This document shows positions 1 through 11,348 of a stretch of 64,000 bases of DNA, piece by piece. This DNA is from Nocardioides agariphilus (GTDB lineage: Bacteria > Actinomycetota > Actinomycetes > Propionibacteriales > Nocardioidaceae). Position 1 is the first letter of the stretch, and each line of letters begins with the position of its first letter. Below the pieces are notes generated by a model. It saw only the letters and a program-made list of their open reading frames with translations, did not search any database and was not told the origin of the DNA. The translations under genes were made by a program, and so were the position numbers. The DNA lies in NCBI RefSeq assembly GCF_015352445.1, contig NZ_JADKPO010000022.1, positions 19,790-83,789 of the forward strand, read 5' to 3'.

Positions 1-1
1 C

Positions 2-52
2 GCGTCGTTCATCCACCAGAACGACGACCTGCACGACCAGTCGACCGCATGA
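2..52 (+). CDS. 3' end of an upstream gene (partial)
   Basis: Sixteen codons are open from the window edge to a TGA at 50-52, giving a C-terminus that ends DLHDQSTA. The hbhA-like gene follows 31 bp later with its own ribosome site. In mycobacteria the gene before hbhA is an XRE-type regulator (Rv0474), so this could be the tail of that gene. That identity is inferred only from position, because too little protein is visible to name it. Confidence 0.35.
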   Translation, partial: ASFIHQNDDLHDQSTA

Positions 53-83
53 CCAACCCACCACAACAAGGGAGAAACACAGA

Positions 84-599
84 ATGGCTACCCCCAAGTT
101 CGACCTCAAGCGCGTGATCGACGCCGGTGTCGGCGTGACCGACCTGGCCGTCGAGACCGTTCGCGACTACGCGGCTGAGGCCCAAAAGCGCGTTGCCGCC
201 GCCCAGAAGTCGGTCGTCGACTTCGACCCCAAGGCGACCTACTCCGCGATCGAGAAGCGCGTCGTGAGCCTGCCCACGGTCGGCCTGTCGACCGCCACCG
301 ACGCCTACGGCGACCTCGTCAAGCGCGGCCAGACCCTGGTCGGCCGCATCCGTCGCCAGTCCTCCACCCAGGAGGCCGTCGCCGCCGCCGAGACCACCGT
401 CGCGAAGGCCAGGACCACCCGCACCCAGGCGGCCGTCGCCAACAAGACTGCGGCCAAGAAGACCGCGGCCAAGAAGACCGTCGCCAAGAAGCGCGCCGTG
501 GCCAAGTCCAGCGCCAAGGCCACCCGCACCTCGGCCAAGAAGACCGTCTCCGCTGGTTCTCGCGCGCTCGTCGACGCGGCCCAGAAGGTCGGCGACTGA
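84..599 (+). CDS. hbhA: HbhA-like, lysine/alanine-rich surface or DNA-binding protein
   Basis: The 171-residue protein has a helical N-terminal two thirds (about 1-107) with no signal peptide. Its tail (about 108-153) is rich in Lys, Ala and Thr, with repeated KKTAAK/KKTVAK units. This matches heparin-binding hemagglutinin of mycobacteria, a surface adhesin whose basic tail binds sulfated glycans. Similar tails also occur in actinobacterial histone-like proteins, so a nucleoid role is an alternative. An AAGGGAG ribosome site lies 9 nt before the ATG. A DUF2516 gene follows, as in M. tuberculosis (Rv0475-Rv0476), but a decayed opposite-strand gene lies between them. A strong hairpin ends the transcript. 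Confidence 0.7.
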   Translation: MATPKFDLKRVIDAGVGVTDLAVETVRDYAAEAQKRVAAAQKSVVDFDPKATYSAIEKRVVSLPTVGLSTATDAYGDLVKRGQTLVGRIRRQSSTQEAVAAAETTVAKARTTRTQAAVANKTAAKKTAAKKTVAKKRAVAKSSAKATRTSAKKTVSAGSRALVDAAQKVGD

Positions 600-625
600 C
601 CTTCTCGCCTCGTTCAGAGGAATTC

Positions 626-660
626 GGAAGATCCCCAGCACCTGGTGCTGGGGATCTTCC
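626..660. terminator. Perfect 17-bp hairpin terminator
   Basis: Positions 626-642 and 644-660 are exact reverse complements (core GATCCCCAGCACC), so the RNA folds into a long stem with a minimal loop. It starts 27 bp after the hbhA-like stop codon and just precedes the 3' end of the opposite-strand pseudogene, so it can serve both directions. No clear U-tract follows on the plus strand. Confidence 0.85.
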
Positions 661-664
661 CATT

Positions 665-1499
665 TCACGACAGTGAGCAGTCGGGACCACATCGACGCGC
701 CTGGCCCAGCGCTCGCAAGGTCGCGTTCCAGGTCGGCCCACCTGTCTGTCGCGCGCTCGTGGCCGAGGCGGCCGTCGAGCTCCACGTGGGTGGTCAGGCG
801 CGGATAGCTCACATCGCGGAAGCAGACCTTGCCGGCGAGTTCCACCCGGCGCTGACGAACGCCGACCGGCAGTCCGTGGGCGCGCTCGACCCTCGCGAGG
901 AACCTGCGCTCCAAGGCTGAGAAGGCGCCGGTCGCGATGTCGTCGAGGACCGCTAGCAGGAGTGCACGATGGGCGAGGCGAGGTGTGGCCGTCAGGTGGT
1001 CGCGTAGTCTCTCGGCCGTCGATCTACCTGTCTGGCAGACGTCCGACAACACGGCCACAGCGCCGTCCTCGGTCGGGGACTCGGAGGCGACCTGCAAGGC
1101 GGCGGTCTCCAACCTCGTGCGCGGTGGCGACAGGTGCTGCTGGACCTGGGCGTCGAACGCGCTCAGTCGACGTACGCGGATTCCGGGCTGTGGCGCCACG
1201 CGCCGCTCGGCCGGGACGACCAGGTCGACCGGCGCACGCGCAAGTGGCTCGAAGCCGCGGAGTCCGTGGGCCCGCAACGCATCGCGGCCAGCCAGAGCGG
1301 AGGGCGCGGCGTACAGCACCGCTGCCCACGCCTTCTGGTCGGCCGTGGGTGGACCGGTGTGGTCGACGAAGACACCTTCGAAGATCCGGGCGAGCTCCCG
1401 GCGCCGCACCATGCGCTGGATGTCGTTGTCACGGGCTCCGAGATCGAGCAGCTGGCGCCGCGACACCGTGCCGCACTGACGCGTGAGCAAGCGCCGCAT
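665..1499 (-). pseudogene. AbiEi-type antitoxin-domain protein, 3' part damaged
   Basis: From ATG 1499 the frame encodes MRRLLTRQ..SRRQLLDLG, then the segment RMVRRRELARIFEGVFVDHTG. This is the winged-helix domain of the AbiEi family of type IV toxin-antitoxin proteins, followed by the usual nuclease-like C-terminal half (THVELDGRLGHERATDRWADLERDL). The family normally continues about 35 residues to a terminal RRCGPDC motif. Here that motif (QARRCGPDCSLS, stop at 665-667) follows almost directly but in another frame. A frameshifting deletion near 715-735 has therefore removed the last core segment. Without it the frame reads on through the terminator and antisense of the hbhA-like gene. No toxin partner is adjacent, so this looks like a decaying insertion. 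Confidence 0.62.
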
Positions 1500-1580
1500 C
1501 TCCACCCGATCCACGGCCAGCACCAGATCGAGGAGGGGCGGCGGCCGCAACGGGTGGCCTGCCAACCTGTGGATGACCGG

Positions 1581-1586
1581 TACCCT
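1581..1586 (+). promoter_or_regulatory. -10 element (TACCCT) for the DUF2516 gene
   Basis: TACCCT ends 6 nt before the GTG at 1593, so transcription would begin at the start codon (leaderless). This favours GTG 1593 over the adjacent ATG at 1596. Confidence 0.5.
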
Positions 1587-1592
1587 GAACCC

Positions 1593-1883
1593 GTGATGGA
1601 CGTCTTCGCCGTCGAGGGCTACACGATGCTCCTGATCGAGATCGGGCTGCTGGCGGTCAAGATCTACGCCTTCGTCAGCTCGCTGAGGTTCTCCGACGAG
1701 GCCTACCGAGCGGCGGGCAAGCTCAACAAGGCGGCCTGGACCATCATCCTCGGTCTGGGCGTGGCGGCCCAGGTCGTGCTCGCGGGTGCGCCTCTCAATC
1801 TGATCAATCTGGCCCTGACCATCGCGGCGCTGGTTTACCTTGCTGATGTCAAGCCTGCGCTCAGCTCGCTCACGCGACGCTGA
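1593..1883 (+). CDS. DUF2516 family small membrane protein
   Basis: The 96-residue protein has a hydrophobic segment near the N-terminus (about 12-28), a short polar middle (SDEAYRAAGKLNKAAW), and two further hydrophobic stretches (about 48-85). This size and pattern fit the DUF2516 family, actinobacterial membrane proteins of unknown function that often sit beside hbhA. The GTG start was chosen because a -10 hexamer lies 6 nt upstream and no ribosome site is visible; ATG 1596 gives almost the same protein. Function is unknown. Confidence 0.75.
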   Translation: MMDVFAVEGYTMLLIEIGLLAVKIYAFVSSLRFSDEAYRAAGKLNKAAWTIILGLGVAAQVVLAGAPLNLINLALTIAALVYLADVKPALSSLTRR

Positions 1884-1906
1884 CTTCCGAACGGGGAAAG
1901 ACCAGC

Positions 1907-2232
1907 ATGGAGTCCGACCAGCGGCCGTGGGGTGCGTGGCACGCACTCGACCGTGGCGACGGCTACCAGGTCAAGCGGCTCGAGGTGCTGCCCGGTCAAC
2001 GGCTGTCCTACCAGACCCACCGGCTGCGGGCCGAGCACTGGGTGGTGGTCGCCGGCACCGCGACCTGCACGATCGACGGCGAGACCGTCGAGGTGAAGTC
2101 CGGTGGCTGCGTCGACATCGGTGTGGGCACGCCCCACCGCATCGCCAACGTGCATGACGAGCTGCTCGTCATCATCGAGGTCCAGCGCGGCGACTACTTC
2201 GGCGAGGACGACATCTGCCGCCTCGACGACGA

Positions 2233-2257
<25 letters not shown>
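1907..2257 (+). CDS. Cupin protein, mannose-6-phosphate isomerase type II-like
   Basis: The 116-residue single-domain cupin resembles the C-terminal isomerase half of mannose-1-phosphate guanylyltransferase/phosphomannose isomerase. It has RPWGAW near the start, the metal-site motif around THRLRAEHWVVVAGTA, and the second cupin motif GTPHRIAN. Free-standing versions occur beside nucleotide-sugar genes, as here, so a role in sugar-phosphate isomerisation for surface glycans is plausible but unproven. Its 3' end overlaps the convergent rmlC-rmlD gene by 25 bp. The start has a purine-rich GGGGAAAG just upstream. Confidence 0.8.
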
Positions 2258-5550
<3,293 letters not shown>

Positions 5551-5586
5551 CCTGCCAGTCATGAGATGGGTCAGGGAGTTCTCCTC

Positions 5587-6594
5587 ATGAAGGTCCTCGT
5601 CACAGGCGGCGCCGGCTACATCGGGTCGACGACAGCCAAGGCGCTCGAGCAGGCGGGGCACACCCCCGTCATCCTCGACTCGCTGCTGACCGGACCGCAG
5701 GTCTTCGTCGGCGATCGGATCTTCTACGAAGGCGACATCGCCGACCGTGCGCTGCTCGCCCGCATCGTCGAGGAGCACCCCGACCTCGACGCGACCATCC
5801 ACATGGCGGCGCGGATCGTCGTACCTGAGTCGGTGCAGCTGCCCTATGAGTACTACCGCGACAACGTCGCGAAGTCGTTGGAGCTCTTCGACGCCCTCCA
5901 GGGTCTGGGACAGCGACGGGTGATCTTCTCCTCGACCGGATCCATGTACGCCGCACCCGCCGACGGCTTCGAGGTGCGAGAGGGCGACCCGCTCGACCCG
6001 CAGTCCCCCTACTCGCGCAGCAAGCTGATGATGGAGCAGGTGCTCACGGACGTCGCTGCGGCCACGGACCTCAAGGCGATCCTGCTGCGTTACTTCAACC
6101 CGATCGGGTCCGATCCCGAGCTCACCACGGGTGTCTACGCCAAGGAGCCCTCCCACATCCTGGGCCAGCTGGTGCGCGCCGCGCTGGGCCACCAGGAGGC
6201 CTTCACCATCACTGGCACCGAGCACCCGACTCCCGACGGCACCGGCATCCGCGACTACGTCCACGTGTGGGACGTGGCGCGCGCACACGTGCGCGTCGTC
6301 GAACAGTTCGACGAGGTCATCGAGCGGGTCGGCGAACCCAGCGTGCTGATGAACGTCGGCTGCGGCGCGGGTGTCTCGGTGCGCGAGCTGGTCGCGGCCT
6401 TCGAGCGCGTCTTCGGCCGCGAGGTGCCGGTTCGCGAGGCGCCACCGCGACTCGGCGACGCGGTGGGCGCCTACGCCAACGTGGACCGCATCGCCGAGCT
6501 GACCGGCTGGCGTGCCGAGCACGACATCGACGAGGGCATCGCCTCGGCGCTGGCCTGGGGGGCCAGGCGCCAGGAGGTCCTGGGCTACGAATGA
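5587..6594 (+). CDS. galE: UDP-glucose 4-epimerase
   Basis: The 335-residue protein has the NAD motif GGAGYIGS at the N-terminus, SSTGSMY with the catalytic Ser/Thr, YSRSKLMME with the YxxxK pair, and RYFNPIGS. These identify GalE, which interconverts UDP-glucose and UDP-galactose. An AGGGAG ribosome site lies 8 nt before ATG 5587, which is preferred over the upstream in-frame ATG at 5566. The stop overlaps the ATG of the amidase gene (ATGA), so the two are probably translated together as part of an envelope-glycan operon. Confidence 0.9.
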   Translation: MKVLVTGGAGYIGSTTAKALEQAGHTPVILDSLLTGPQVFVGDRIFYEGDIADRALLARIVEEHPDLDATIHMAARIVVPESVQLPYEYYRDNVAKSLELFDALQGLGQRRVIFSSTGSMYAAPADGFEVREGDPLDPQSPYSRSKLMMEQVLTDVAAATDLKAILLRYFNPIGSDPELTTGVYAKEPSHILGQLVRAALGHQEAFTITGTEHPTPDGTGIRDYVHVWDVARAHVRVVEQFDEVIERVGEPSVLMNVGCGAGVSVRELVAAFERVFGREVPVREAPPRLGDAVGAYANVDRIAELTGWRAEHDIDEGIASALAWGARRQEVLGYE

Positions 6595-7427
6595 CCGGCT
6601 CGCGTCTTGCGACGGCGCTCCTGACCGGCACGGCCCTCGTGGTGCTCGCGCCCGGTATCGCCGTCGCGGCCGCAGTGCCCGGCGAGACCGCTGACCCCGC
6701 GGAGAGGGTCGCGGCGGCGAAGCCGCTCGAGGGCAAGGTGATCGTGCTCGATCCCGGTCACCAGCTGGGCAACCACAACTTCCCGCGCCGGATCAAGCGG
6801 TTGGTGCCGGCCGGCGGGTTCAGCAAGCCGTGCAACACCACGGGCACCGCCACCAACGGCGGCTACCCCGAGGCCAGCTTCACCTGGGACGTCGCGCTCC
6901 GCCTGCGCGAGCGCCTGCAGGCGCAGGGCGCCGTGGTCAGGATGACCCGACACAGCAACCGGCAGGACCGTTGGGGCCCGTGCGTCGACGAGCGCGGGCT
7001 GGCCGGCAACGTGCTGGCCAACGGCGCCGCGGCCGACCTCAAGATCAGCATCCACGGTGACGGCTCGTGGCTGCGCGGCGCGCGCGGCTTCCACGTGATC
7101 ATGCCGGCCGACCGCAGCCCGTGGACCGACGACATCTACGACGCCTCGCGCGAGCTGGCCCTGGCCACGCGTGACGCGCTGGTCGACCGGGGCCTGACCA
7201 CGGCGACCTACATCGCCGGCGGCGACGGGCTCGACGTACGTCGCGATCTCGGGACCTTGAACCTCTCCGACATCCCGACGGTGATGGTCGAGCTCGGCAA
7301 CATGCGCAACCGCTCCGACGCGACGCGGATGACCCGGCCGCGCGGCCGGGAGCACTACGCGCGGGCCCTGGCGCTAGCGGTCCGCAGGTACGTGCATCAG
7401 GCGGTCGACAGCAGCGGTGATGGTTGA
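6591..7427 (+). CDS. Secreted N-acetylmuramoyl-L-alanine amidase (Amidase_3)
   Basis: The 278-residue protein has a signal peptide (about 1-28, cleavage after AVAAA) and one zinc amidase domain. Visible catalytic elements are DPGHQ (54-58, zinc His), SIHGDGS (second zinc His) and MVELGNMRN with the catalytic Glu. It should cleave peptide stems from glycan strands in peptidoglycan outside the membrane. Its ATG overlaps the galE stop. The 3' end overlaps the convergent glycosyltransferase gene by 54 bp. Confidence 0.88.
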   Translation: MTGSRLATALLTGTALVVLAPGIAVAAAVPGETADPAERVAAAKPLEGKVIVLDPGHQLGNHNFPRRIKRLVPAGGFSKPCNTTGTATNGGYPEASFTWDVALRLRERLQAQGAVVRMTRHSNRQDRWGPCVDERGLAGNVLANGAAADLKISIHGDGSWLRGARGFHVIMPADRSPWTDDIYDASRELALATRDALVDRGLTTATYIAGGDGLDVRRDLGTLNLSDIPTVMVELGNMRNRSDATRMTRPRGREHYARALALAVRRYVHQAVDSSGDG

Positions 7428-8483
7428 GGCGAACCTCGCCTCGCCGAATCCCTCACCGTGCCGCACGATCGCACCGGCGTCCCAGTCGGTCGCGCGGCTG
7501 CGGCCGACGGCCTCGGCGATGTCGGCGGCACCGGCGGAGTCGAAGAACAGCCCGCTCACGCCGTCCTCGACCGAATCGAGGTAGCCGCCCCCGCGCAGCG
7601 CGAGCGTCGGCTTCCCGAACGCGCCCACCTCGAGCGGGGTGAGGCCGAAGTCCTCGATCGCCGGCGCGAGCAGGGCCACGCAGTGCCGGTAGGCCCAGCG
7701 CAGCTGGCTGTCGGTCACGTTGGACACGATCGCCACGTTGGCCGGCATCCGGGCGCGCAGCCGCTCCTCCTCGGGGCCGTGGCCGATGACGAGCAGGCGC
7801 TCGTCGGGCAGCGCTGCGAACGCCTCGACAGCGTGGTCGACGTTCTTGTAGGGAAGCAGCCGCGAGACGACCAGGTGGAAGCCCGGTGCGAACGGACCGA
7901 CGGGCACCTGGTCGCCCTCCACCGAGACCACTGACGGCGGGAACAGCACGGGGGCGTCGATGCCGTACGTCGAGCGCACTCGCCCGCGAACCACCGTCGA
8001 GTTGACCAGGTAGGTGTCGTGGCGGGCCATCGCCTGGCGGTCCCAGCGACGCAGCGCCGGCGAGAGCGCCTTGAGGGCCAGGGCCACGGCGGCGCGCGGG
8101 TGCTCGCCGAGGTAGTCGGCACCCTGGTAGAGCCAGCGCGCGGGATTGTGGCAGTAGACGATGCTGCGACCGCGTACGTCGAACCCGTGGGCCCACCCGC
8201 TGGTCGAGATCACGGTCACGTCGGCATCGACGCGCATCCGGCTGGCGGCCGGCGCGAGCAGCGGCAACGCCATCCGGTGGTGGCCTCGCAGCGCGCCGAT
8301 GCGGTTGAGCGGGGAGGTGACGACGCGCGCCTGCCGGAACTCCGGGAACGTCGCGTCGGCGTCATAGAGCAAGGTGTGCACCTCGGCCTCGGGGAACGCG
8401 CGGAGCAGGGCCACGACGACCCGCTCGGCACCGCCCCGCTGCGTCAGGTAGTCGTGGGCAATGGCCACCCGGGGACGCGTCAC
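7374..8483 (-). CDS. GT4 family glycosyltransferase
   Basis: The 369-residue protein has the two-Rossmann layout of GT-B enzymes. An N-terminal acceptor domain carries HDYLTQRGGAERV. The donor domain begins near FHLVVSRLLPYKNVDHAVEAF and carries EDFGLTPLEVGAFGKPT, the EX7E donor-binding motif of GT4. It probably adds one sugar to a surface or exopolysaccharide repeat unit; the sugar cannot be read from sequence. The GTG start has a CACAAT -10 hexamer 7 nt upstream, so the mRNA is likely leaderless. Confidence 0.85.
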   Translation of the reverse strand: MTRPRVAIAHDYLTQRGGAERVVVALLRAFPEAEVHTLLYDADATFPEFRQARVVTSPLNRIGALRGHHRMALPLLAPAASRMRVDADVTVISTSGWAHGFDVRGRSIVYCHNPARWLYQGADYLGEHPRAAVALALKALSPALRRWDRQAMARHDTYLVNSTVVRGRVRSTYGIDAPVLFPPSVVSVEGDQVPVGPFAPGFHLVVSRLLPYKNVDHAVEAFAALPDERLLVIGHGPEEERLRARMPANVAIVSNVTDSQLRWAYRHCVALLAPAIEDFGLTPLEVGAFGKPTLALRGGGYLDSVEDGVSGLFFDSAGAADIAEAVGRSRATDWDAGAIVRHGEGFGEARFASTITAAVDRLMHVPADR

Positions 8484-8490
8484 GCCGAGG

Positions 8491-8496
8491 ATTGTG
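8491..8496 (-). promoter_or_regulatory. -10 element (CACAAT) for the GT4 gene
   Basis: CACAAT on the minus strand ends 7 nt before the GTG at 8483, suggesting a leaderless transcript separate from the gene upstream. Confidence 0.45.
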
Positions 8497-8520
8497 TCAG
8501 CGGCCGGGTGAGCGCAGGAC

Positions 8521-9978
8521 TCAGTACGCGCCGCGCGAGCTCAAGACGGCCGACACCGTGCGGGCCAAGATGTTGAGGTCTTGGACCATCGACCAGTTGT
8601 CGACGTAGTAGAGGTCGAGACGGACCGTCTCGTCCCAGCTCAGGTCGGAGCGACCGGAGACCTGCCACAGCCCGGTCAGTCCCGGACGCACGCGCAGCCG
8701 ACGGCTCATGTCGGTGCTGTAGCGGGCGACCTCGTGGGGCAGCGGCGGACGCGGGCCGACCAGGCTCATCTGGCCGCGCAGGACGTTCCACAGCTGGGGC
8801 AGCTCGTCGATGGAGAGACGACGGATCAGGCGGCCCGGACGGGTCACCCGCGGGTCGTCGACCATCTTGAACATCACCGAGCTGCGCTCGTGGTTGGTCT
8901 CGAGGTCGATCCGCAGCTGTTCGGCGTCGGTCACCATGCTGCGGAACTTGTAGCAGCTGAAGGGGCGGCCGTCGCGGCCGATCCGGGTCTGTCGGAACAG
9001 GACGGGACCGCCGTCGTGGAACTTGATCCAGACCGCCGTGGCGAGGAGCAGCGGCGAGATGAGGAGCATGGCGCCCGCAGAGCCGAGGATGTCGAAGACC
9101 CGCTTGGCCCAGTGGGAGGCCTGCACGGTGCGCGGGGCGTCGACGTGGACGAGCGGCAGCCCGGCGACCGGCCGCACCTTGAGGCGCTCGCTCGAGACGT
9201 CGGTGAGGCTCGGCACGATGATGGCGCGCACGGAGTGGCCCTCGATCTCCCACATGGCCCTGCGCAGGTCGTGGGCGCTGGAGAACGCGCCGTCGGCGAA
9301 GATGATCACGTCGGCGTCAACGCCCTCGACCGCCGCCAGGGTGTCGGTCGTGGTCCCGAGGACGGGGATGCCGGCGGGCGTCTCGATGAGCGGTCGGCCG
9401 GGCGTGACCAGGGCGCCGAGCACGGTGTAGCCGAGCCAGGACTCCCGGCGCAGCACGGCCGCCAGGTCGTCGATGTGCTGCGGGTTGCCGGCGATGACCA
9501 CGCCCTCGCGGAGGTGGCCGTGCTTGCGGGTCTGCTGGATCGAGCGGCGGAAGACCAGGCGCCAGGTGAGCAGCAGGGGCACGCCGATGGTGAAGGCGAG
9601 CAGGAAGAAGCCGCGAGAGAGCGGGAAGCGGGTGAGGAAGCAGCCGATCCCGACCAGGCCGGCGCTGAGCAGCGAGGCCTTCAGGACCAGCTTGTACTCG
9701 TCGGTGCCGGCGCCGAAGATGTCGCGGGCGTAGGCGCCGACGGCGAGCAGCATGGCCGCCCAGCCGAGCAGGAGCGGGCCGGCGGCGACGCTGACGTAGT
9801 CGCGGACGTCACTGGCCGGGTTGAAGAACGTGAGCTCCTGGCGACCGACCATGGCCAAGAAGACGGCGAGCGCCAGCGTGAGTACGTCTCCGATCGCAGC
9901 AGCGATCGGAATCAGGCGCGCGGATTGCGATCTCCGCGTGCCTGCCATGCGATTGACCGCGTGGCCGAGCAACGTCAT
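8521..9978 (-). CDS. Polyprenyl glycosylphosphotransferase (WbaP/WcaJ type)
   Basis: The 485-residue integral membrane enzyme has four N-terminal hydrophobic segments (about 25-150) and a central Rossmann-like domain starting VVIAGNPQHIDDLAA. A fifth membrane segment (about 295-317) leads into the catalytic bacterial sugar transferase domain (GGPVLFRQTRIGRDG, CYKFRSM, RPGLTGLWQVSGR, YVDNWS). It transfers a sugar phosphate to undecaprenyl phosphate, starting each repeat unit of a surface polysaccharide. A GGGGGG ribosome site lies 6 nt before the ATG. The 265-bp gap before it (9979-10243) holds no gene that I can support. Confidence 0.92.
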   Translation of the reverse strand: MTLLGHAVNRMAGTRRSQSARLIPIAAAIGDVLTLALAVFLAMVGRQELTFFNPASDVRDYVSVAAGPLLLGWAAMLLAVGAYARDIFGAGTDEYKLVLKASLLSAGLVGIGCFLTRFPLSRGFFLLAFTIGVPLLLTWRLVFRRSIQQTRKHGHLREGVVIAGNPQHIDDLAAVLRRESWLGYTVLGALVTPGRPLIETPAGIPVLGTTTDTLAAVEGVDADVIIFADGAFSSAHDLRRAMWEIEGHSVRAIIVPSLTDVSSERLKVRPVAGLPLVHVDAPRTVQASHWAKRVFDILGSAGAMLLISPLLLATAVWIKFHDGGPVLFRQTRIGRDGRPFSCYKFRSMVTDAEQLRIDLETNHERSSVMFKMVDDPRVTRPGRLIRRLSIDELPQLWNVLRGQMSLVGPRPPLPHEVARYSTDMSRRLRVRPGLTGLWQVSGRSDLSWDETVRLDLYYVDNWSMVQDLNILARTVSAVLSSRGAY

Positions 9979-10243
9979 TCAAGTCCCCCCAGACCTGGTG
10001 CTGCCCCGTTCGGGACGGCACCACACAATGACCCCACAAGGATTGTGCCCTGCGCAGCGGAGAACCGGAAGAAGTCGACAAAACTCTTCTGGAAATGTCC
10101 AAACCGCCTGTCGGCGACTCGGAGGCCGCGCGGATCCATGGTAGTCCTTCGTCAGGGCGGTCGGGTCGCTGCCCAGGGTAGGGGGGTCCTGGTCACCCCC
10201 GCGGTGGTTTGACGAAGTCTGAGGTCAGGCTCAGGAGCGGGGC

Positions 10244-11341
10244 TCAGGCCCCGTGATCGGCGGTCGCATGCGGGTGGTCGTGCCCGTGGTCGTGCCCATG
10301 GTCGTGCCCGTGGTCGACCTCGACGGCGGCGGGTACGGCGAGCGCCGTCGGCTGTCCTTCGGCGTCGAGCTCCGCGGCCGCGAGCTCGGCGATGATGTCG
10401 TCGAGGAACCTCGTGATGGCGGCGGTGCCGGCCACCGGGCCGCCGGCGATCAGCCCGTCGGCTCCGAGGAGGACGGCCGAGGGCCTCCCGGCGGCGAACG
10501 CGAAGTTCGCACCGCCCTCGACGTCGTACCAGACCTTGGCACCGGGCGGCGTGACCTCGCTGGGGAGGTGGTCCAGCGGCTCGGTGAACAGCAGCTGGAC
10601 CTCGACCGGTCCGAGCCGCGCGATCCAGTCGGGGACCTTGGCCGCGACGTCGTGGCAGGCGCCGCACGTGGAGGACAGGAGCAGGAGCAGCTGTGGCTTC
10701 TCGGAGGCGAGCTGGCGCAAGGTGACGGAGACGTCCTCGCGGTCGCGCAGCAAGCCGAAGGGGATGGGTTCGCGCTCGTAGTCGAGCAGGTCCTCGTCGG
10801 CGACCTGCTCCCCGGACGGCCGCCGGAGCCCGACCACCAAGACTGCGGTGGCCGTGACCGCGACTGCCATCAGCAGCCACGCCACGTCTGCGGAGCCCAG
10901 GTCGCCGAGGGCCGGGATGACTCCTGAGCCGCCCGCACCCAGGGCGGCGGCCAGGGCGGCCAACCCAACGAGCAGGGTGTTGCGCGCCAGCGTCGACCAG
11001 GACACCCGGTCCTCACCGGCCGCGCCGAAGCAACCGCAGTCGACCTCGTCACCGCGCCGCAGGACCAGGAGCACCAGCACCCAGTAGGCCATGAACAGCG
11101 CGGTCACGGCAGCGGCCACGACCGTGAGCGTCCAGCTCCAGGTGACCAGCAGCAGGACTCCGAGTGCGATCTCGGCGGTCGGCAGCAGGCGTACGACGGT
11201 GGGCGAGCTCAGCGCCCGCGGCACGCGCATCGAGACGAAGGCGGACCGGGTGGCGTCCGTGTCGGCGTACTTGGCGACTCCGCTGAGCAGCAGCACGGCG
11301 GCACAGGCCAAGGGGGCAAGCACCAAGGCGGTCTCGGTCAC
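10244..11341 (-). CDS. MauE/DoxX-type membrane protein fused to a thioredoxin-like domain with a His-rich tail
   Basis: The 365-residue protein has an N-terminal four-helix membrane part (about 4-170) resembling MauE, including CGCF at 102-105 in the family's loop. A thioredoxin-like domain follows with LLLSSTCGACHDVA (CGAC at 226-229). The end (343-363) is a run of HGHDHGHD units likely to bind metal ions. MauE-type proteins move reducing equivalents for disulfide formation in exported or modified proteins. GTG 11341 was chosen because the first helix starts there, 7 bp after the upstream gene, so the two form an operon. A GGGGC/GCCCC hairpin spans the stop. Confidence 0.75.
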   Translation of the reverse strand: MTETALVLAPLACAAVLLLSGVAKYADTDATRSAFVSMRVPRALSSPTVVRLLPTAEIALGVLLLVTWSWTLTVVAAAVTALFMAYWVLVLLVLRRGDEVDCGCFGAAGEDRVSWSTLARNTLLVGLAALAAALGAGGSGVIPALGDLGSADVAWLLMAVAVTATAVLVVGLRRPSGEQVADEDLLDYEREPIPFGLLRDREDVSVTLRQLASEKPQLLLLLSSTCGACHDVAAKVPDWIARLGPVEVQLLFTEPLDHLPSEVTPPGAKVWYDVEGGANFAFAAGRPSAVLLGADGLIAGGPVAGTAAITRFLDDIIAELAAAELDAEGQPTALAVPAAVEVDHGHDHGHDHGHDHPHATADHGA

Positions 11342-11348
11342 GGCTCGA

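Noticed and set aside
9-1946. 645-residue minus-strand frame covering the whole left edge
   Set aside because: Only its middle (about 735-1499) resembles a real family; the rest is antisense to the hbhA-like and DUF2516 genes and runs through a terminator.
8581-10212. 543-residue plus-strand frame over the glycosylphosphotransferase gene
   Set aside because: Composition is typical of a GC-skewed shadow and the opposite strand has all family motifs.
9979-10243. Small gene or precursor peptide in the gap near the HPr-kinase-like operon
   Set aside because: No frame with a ribosome site or conserved-looking motif was found; only a hairpin after the MauE gene is seen.
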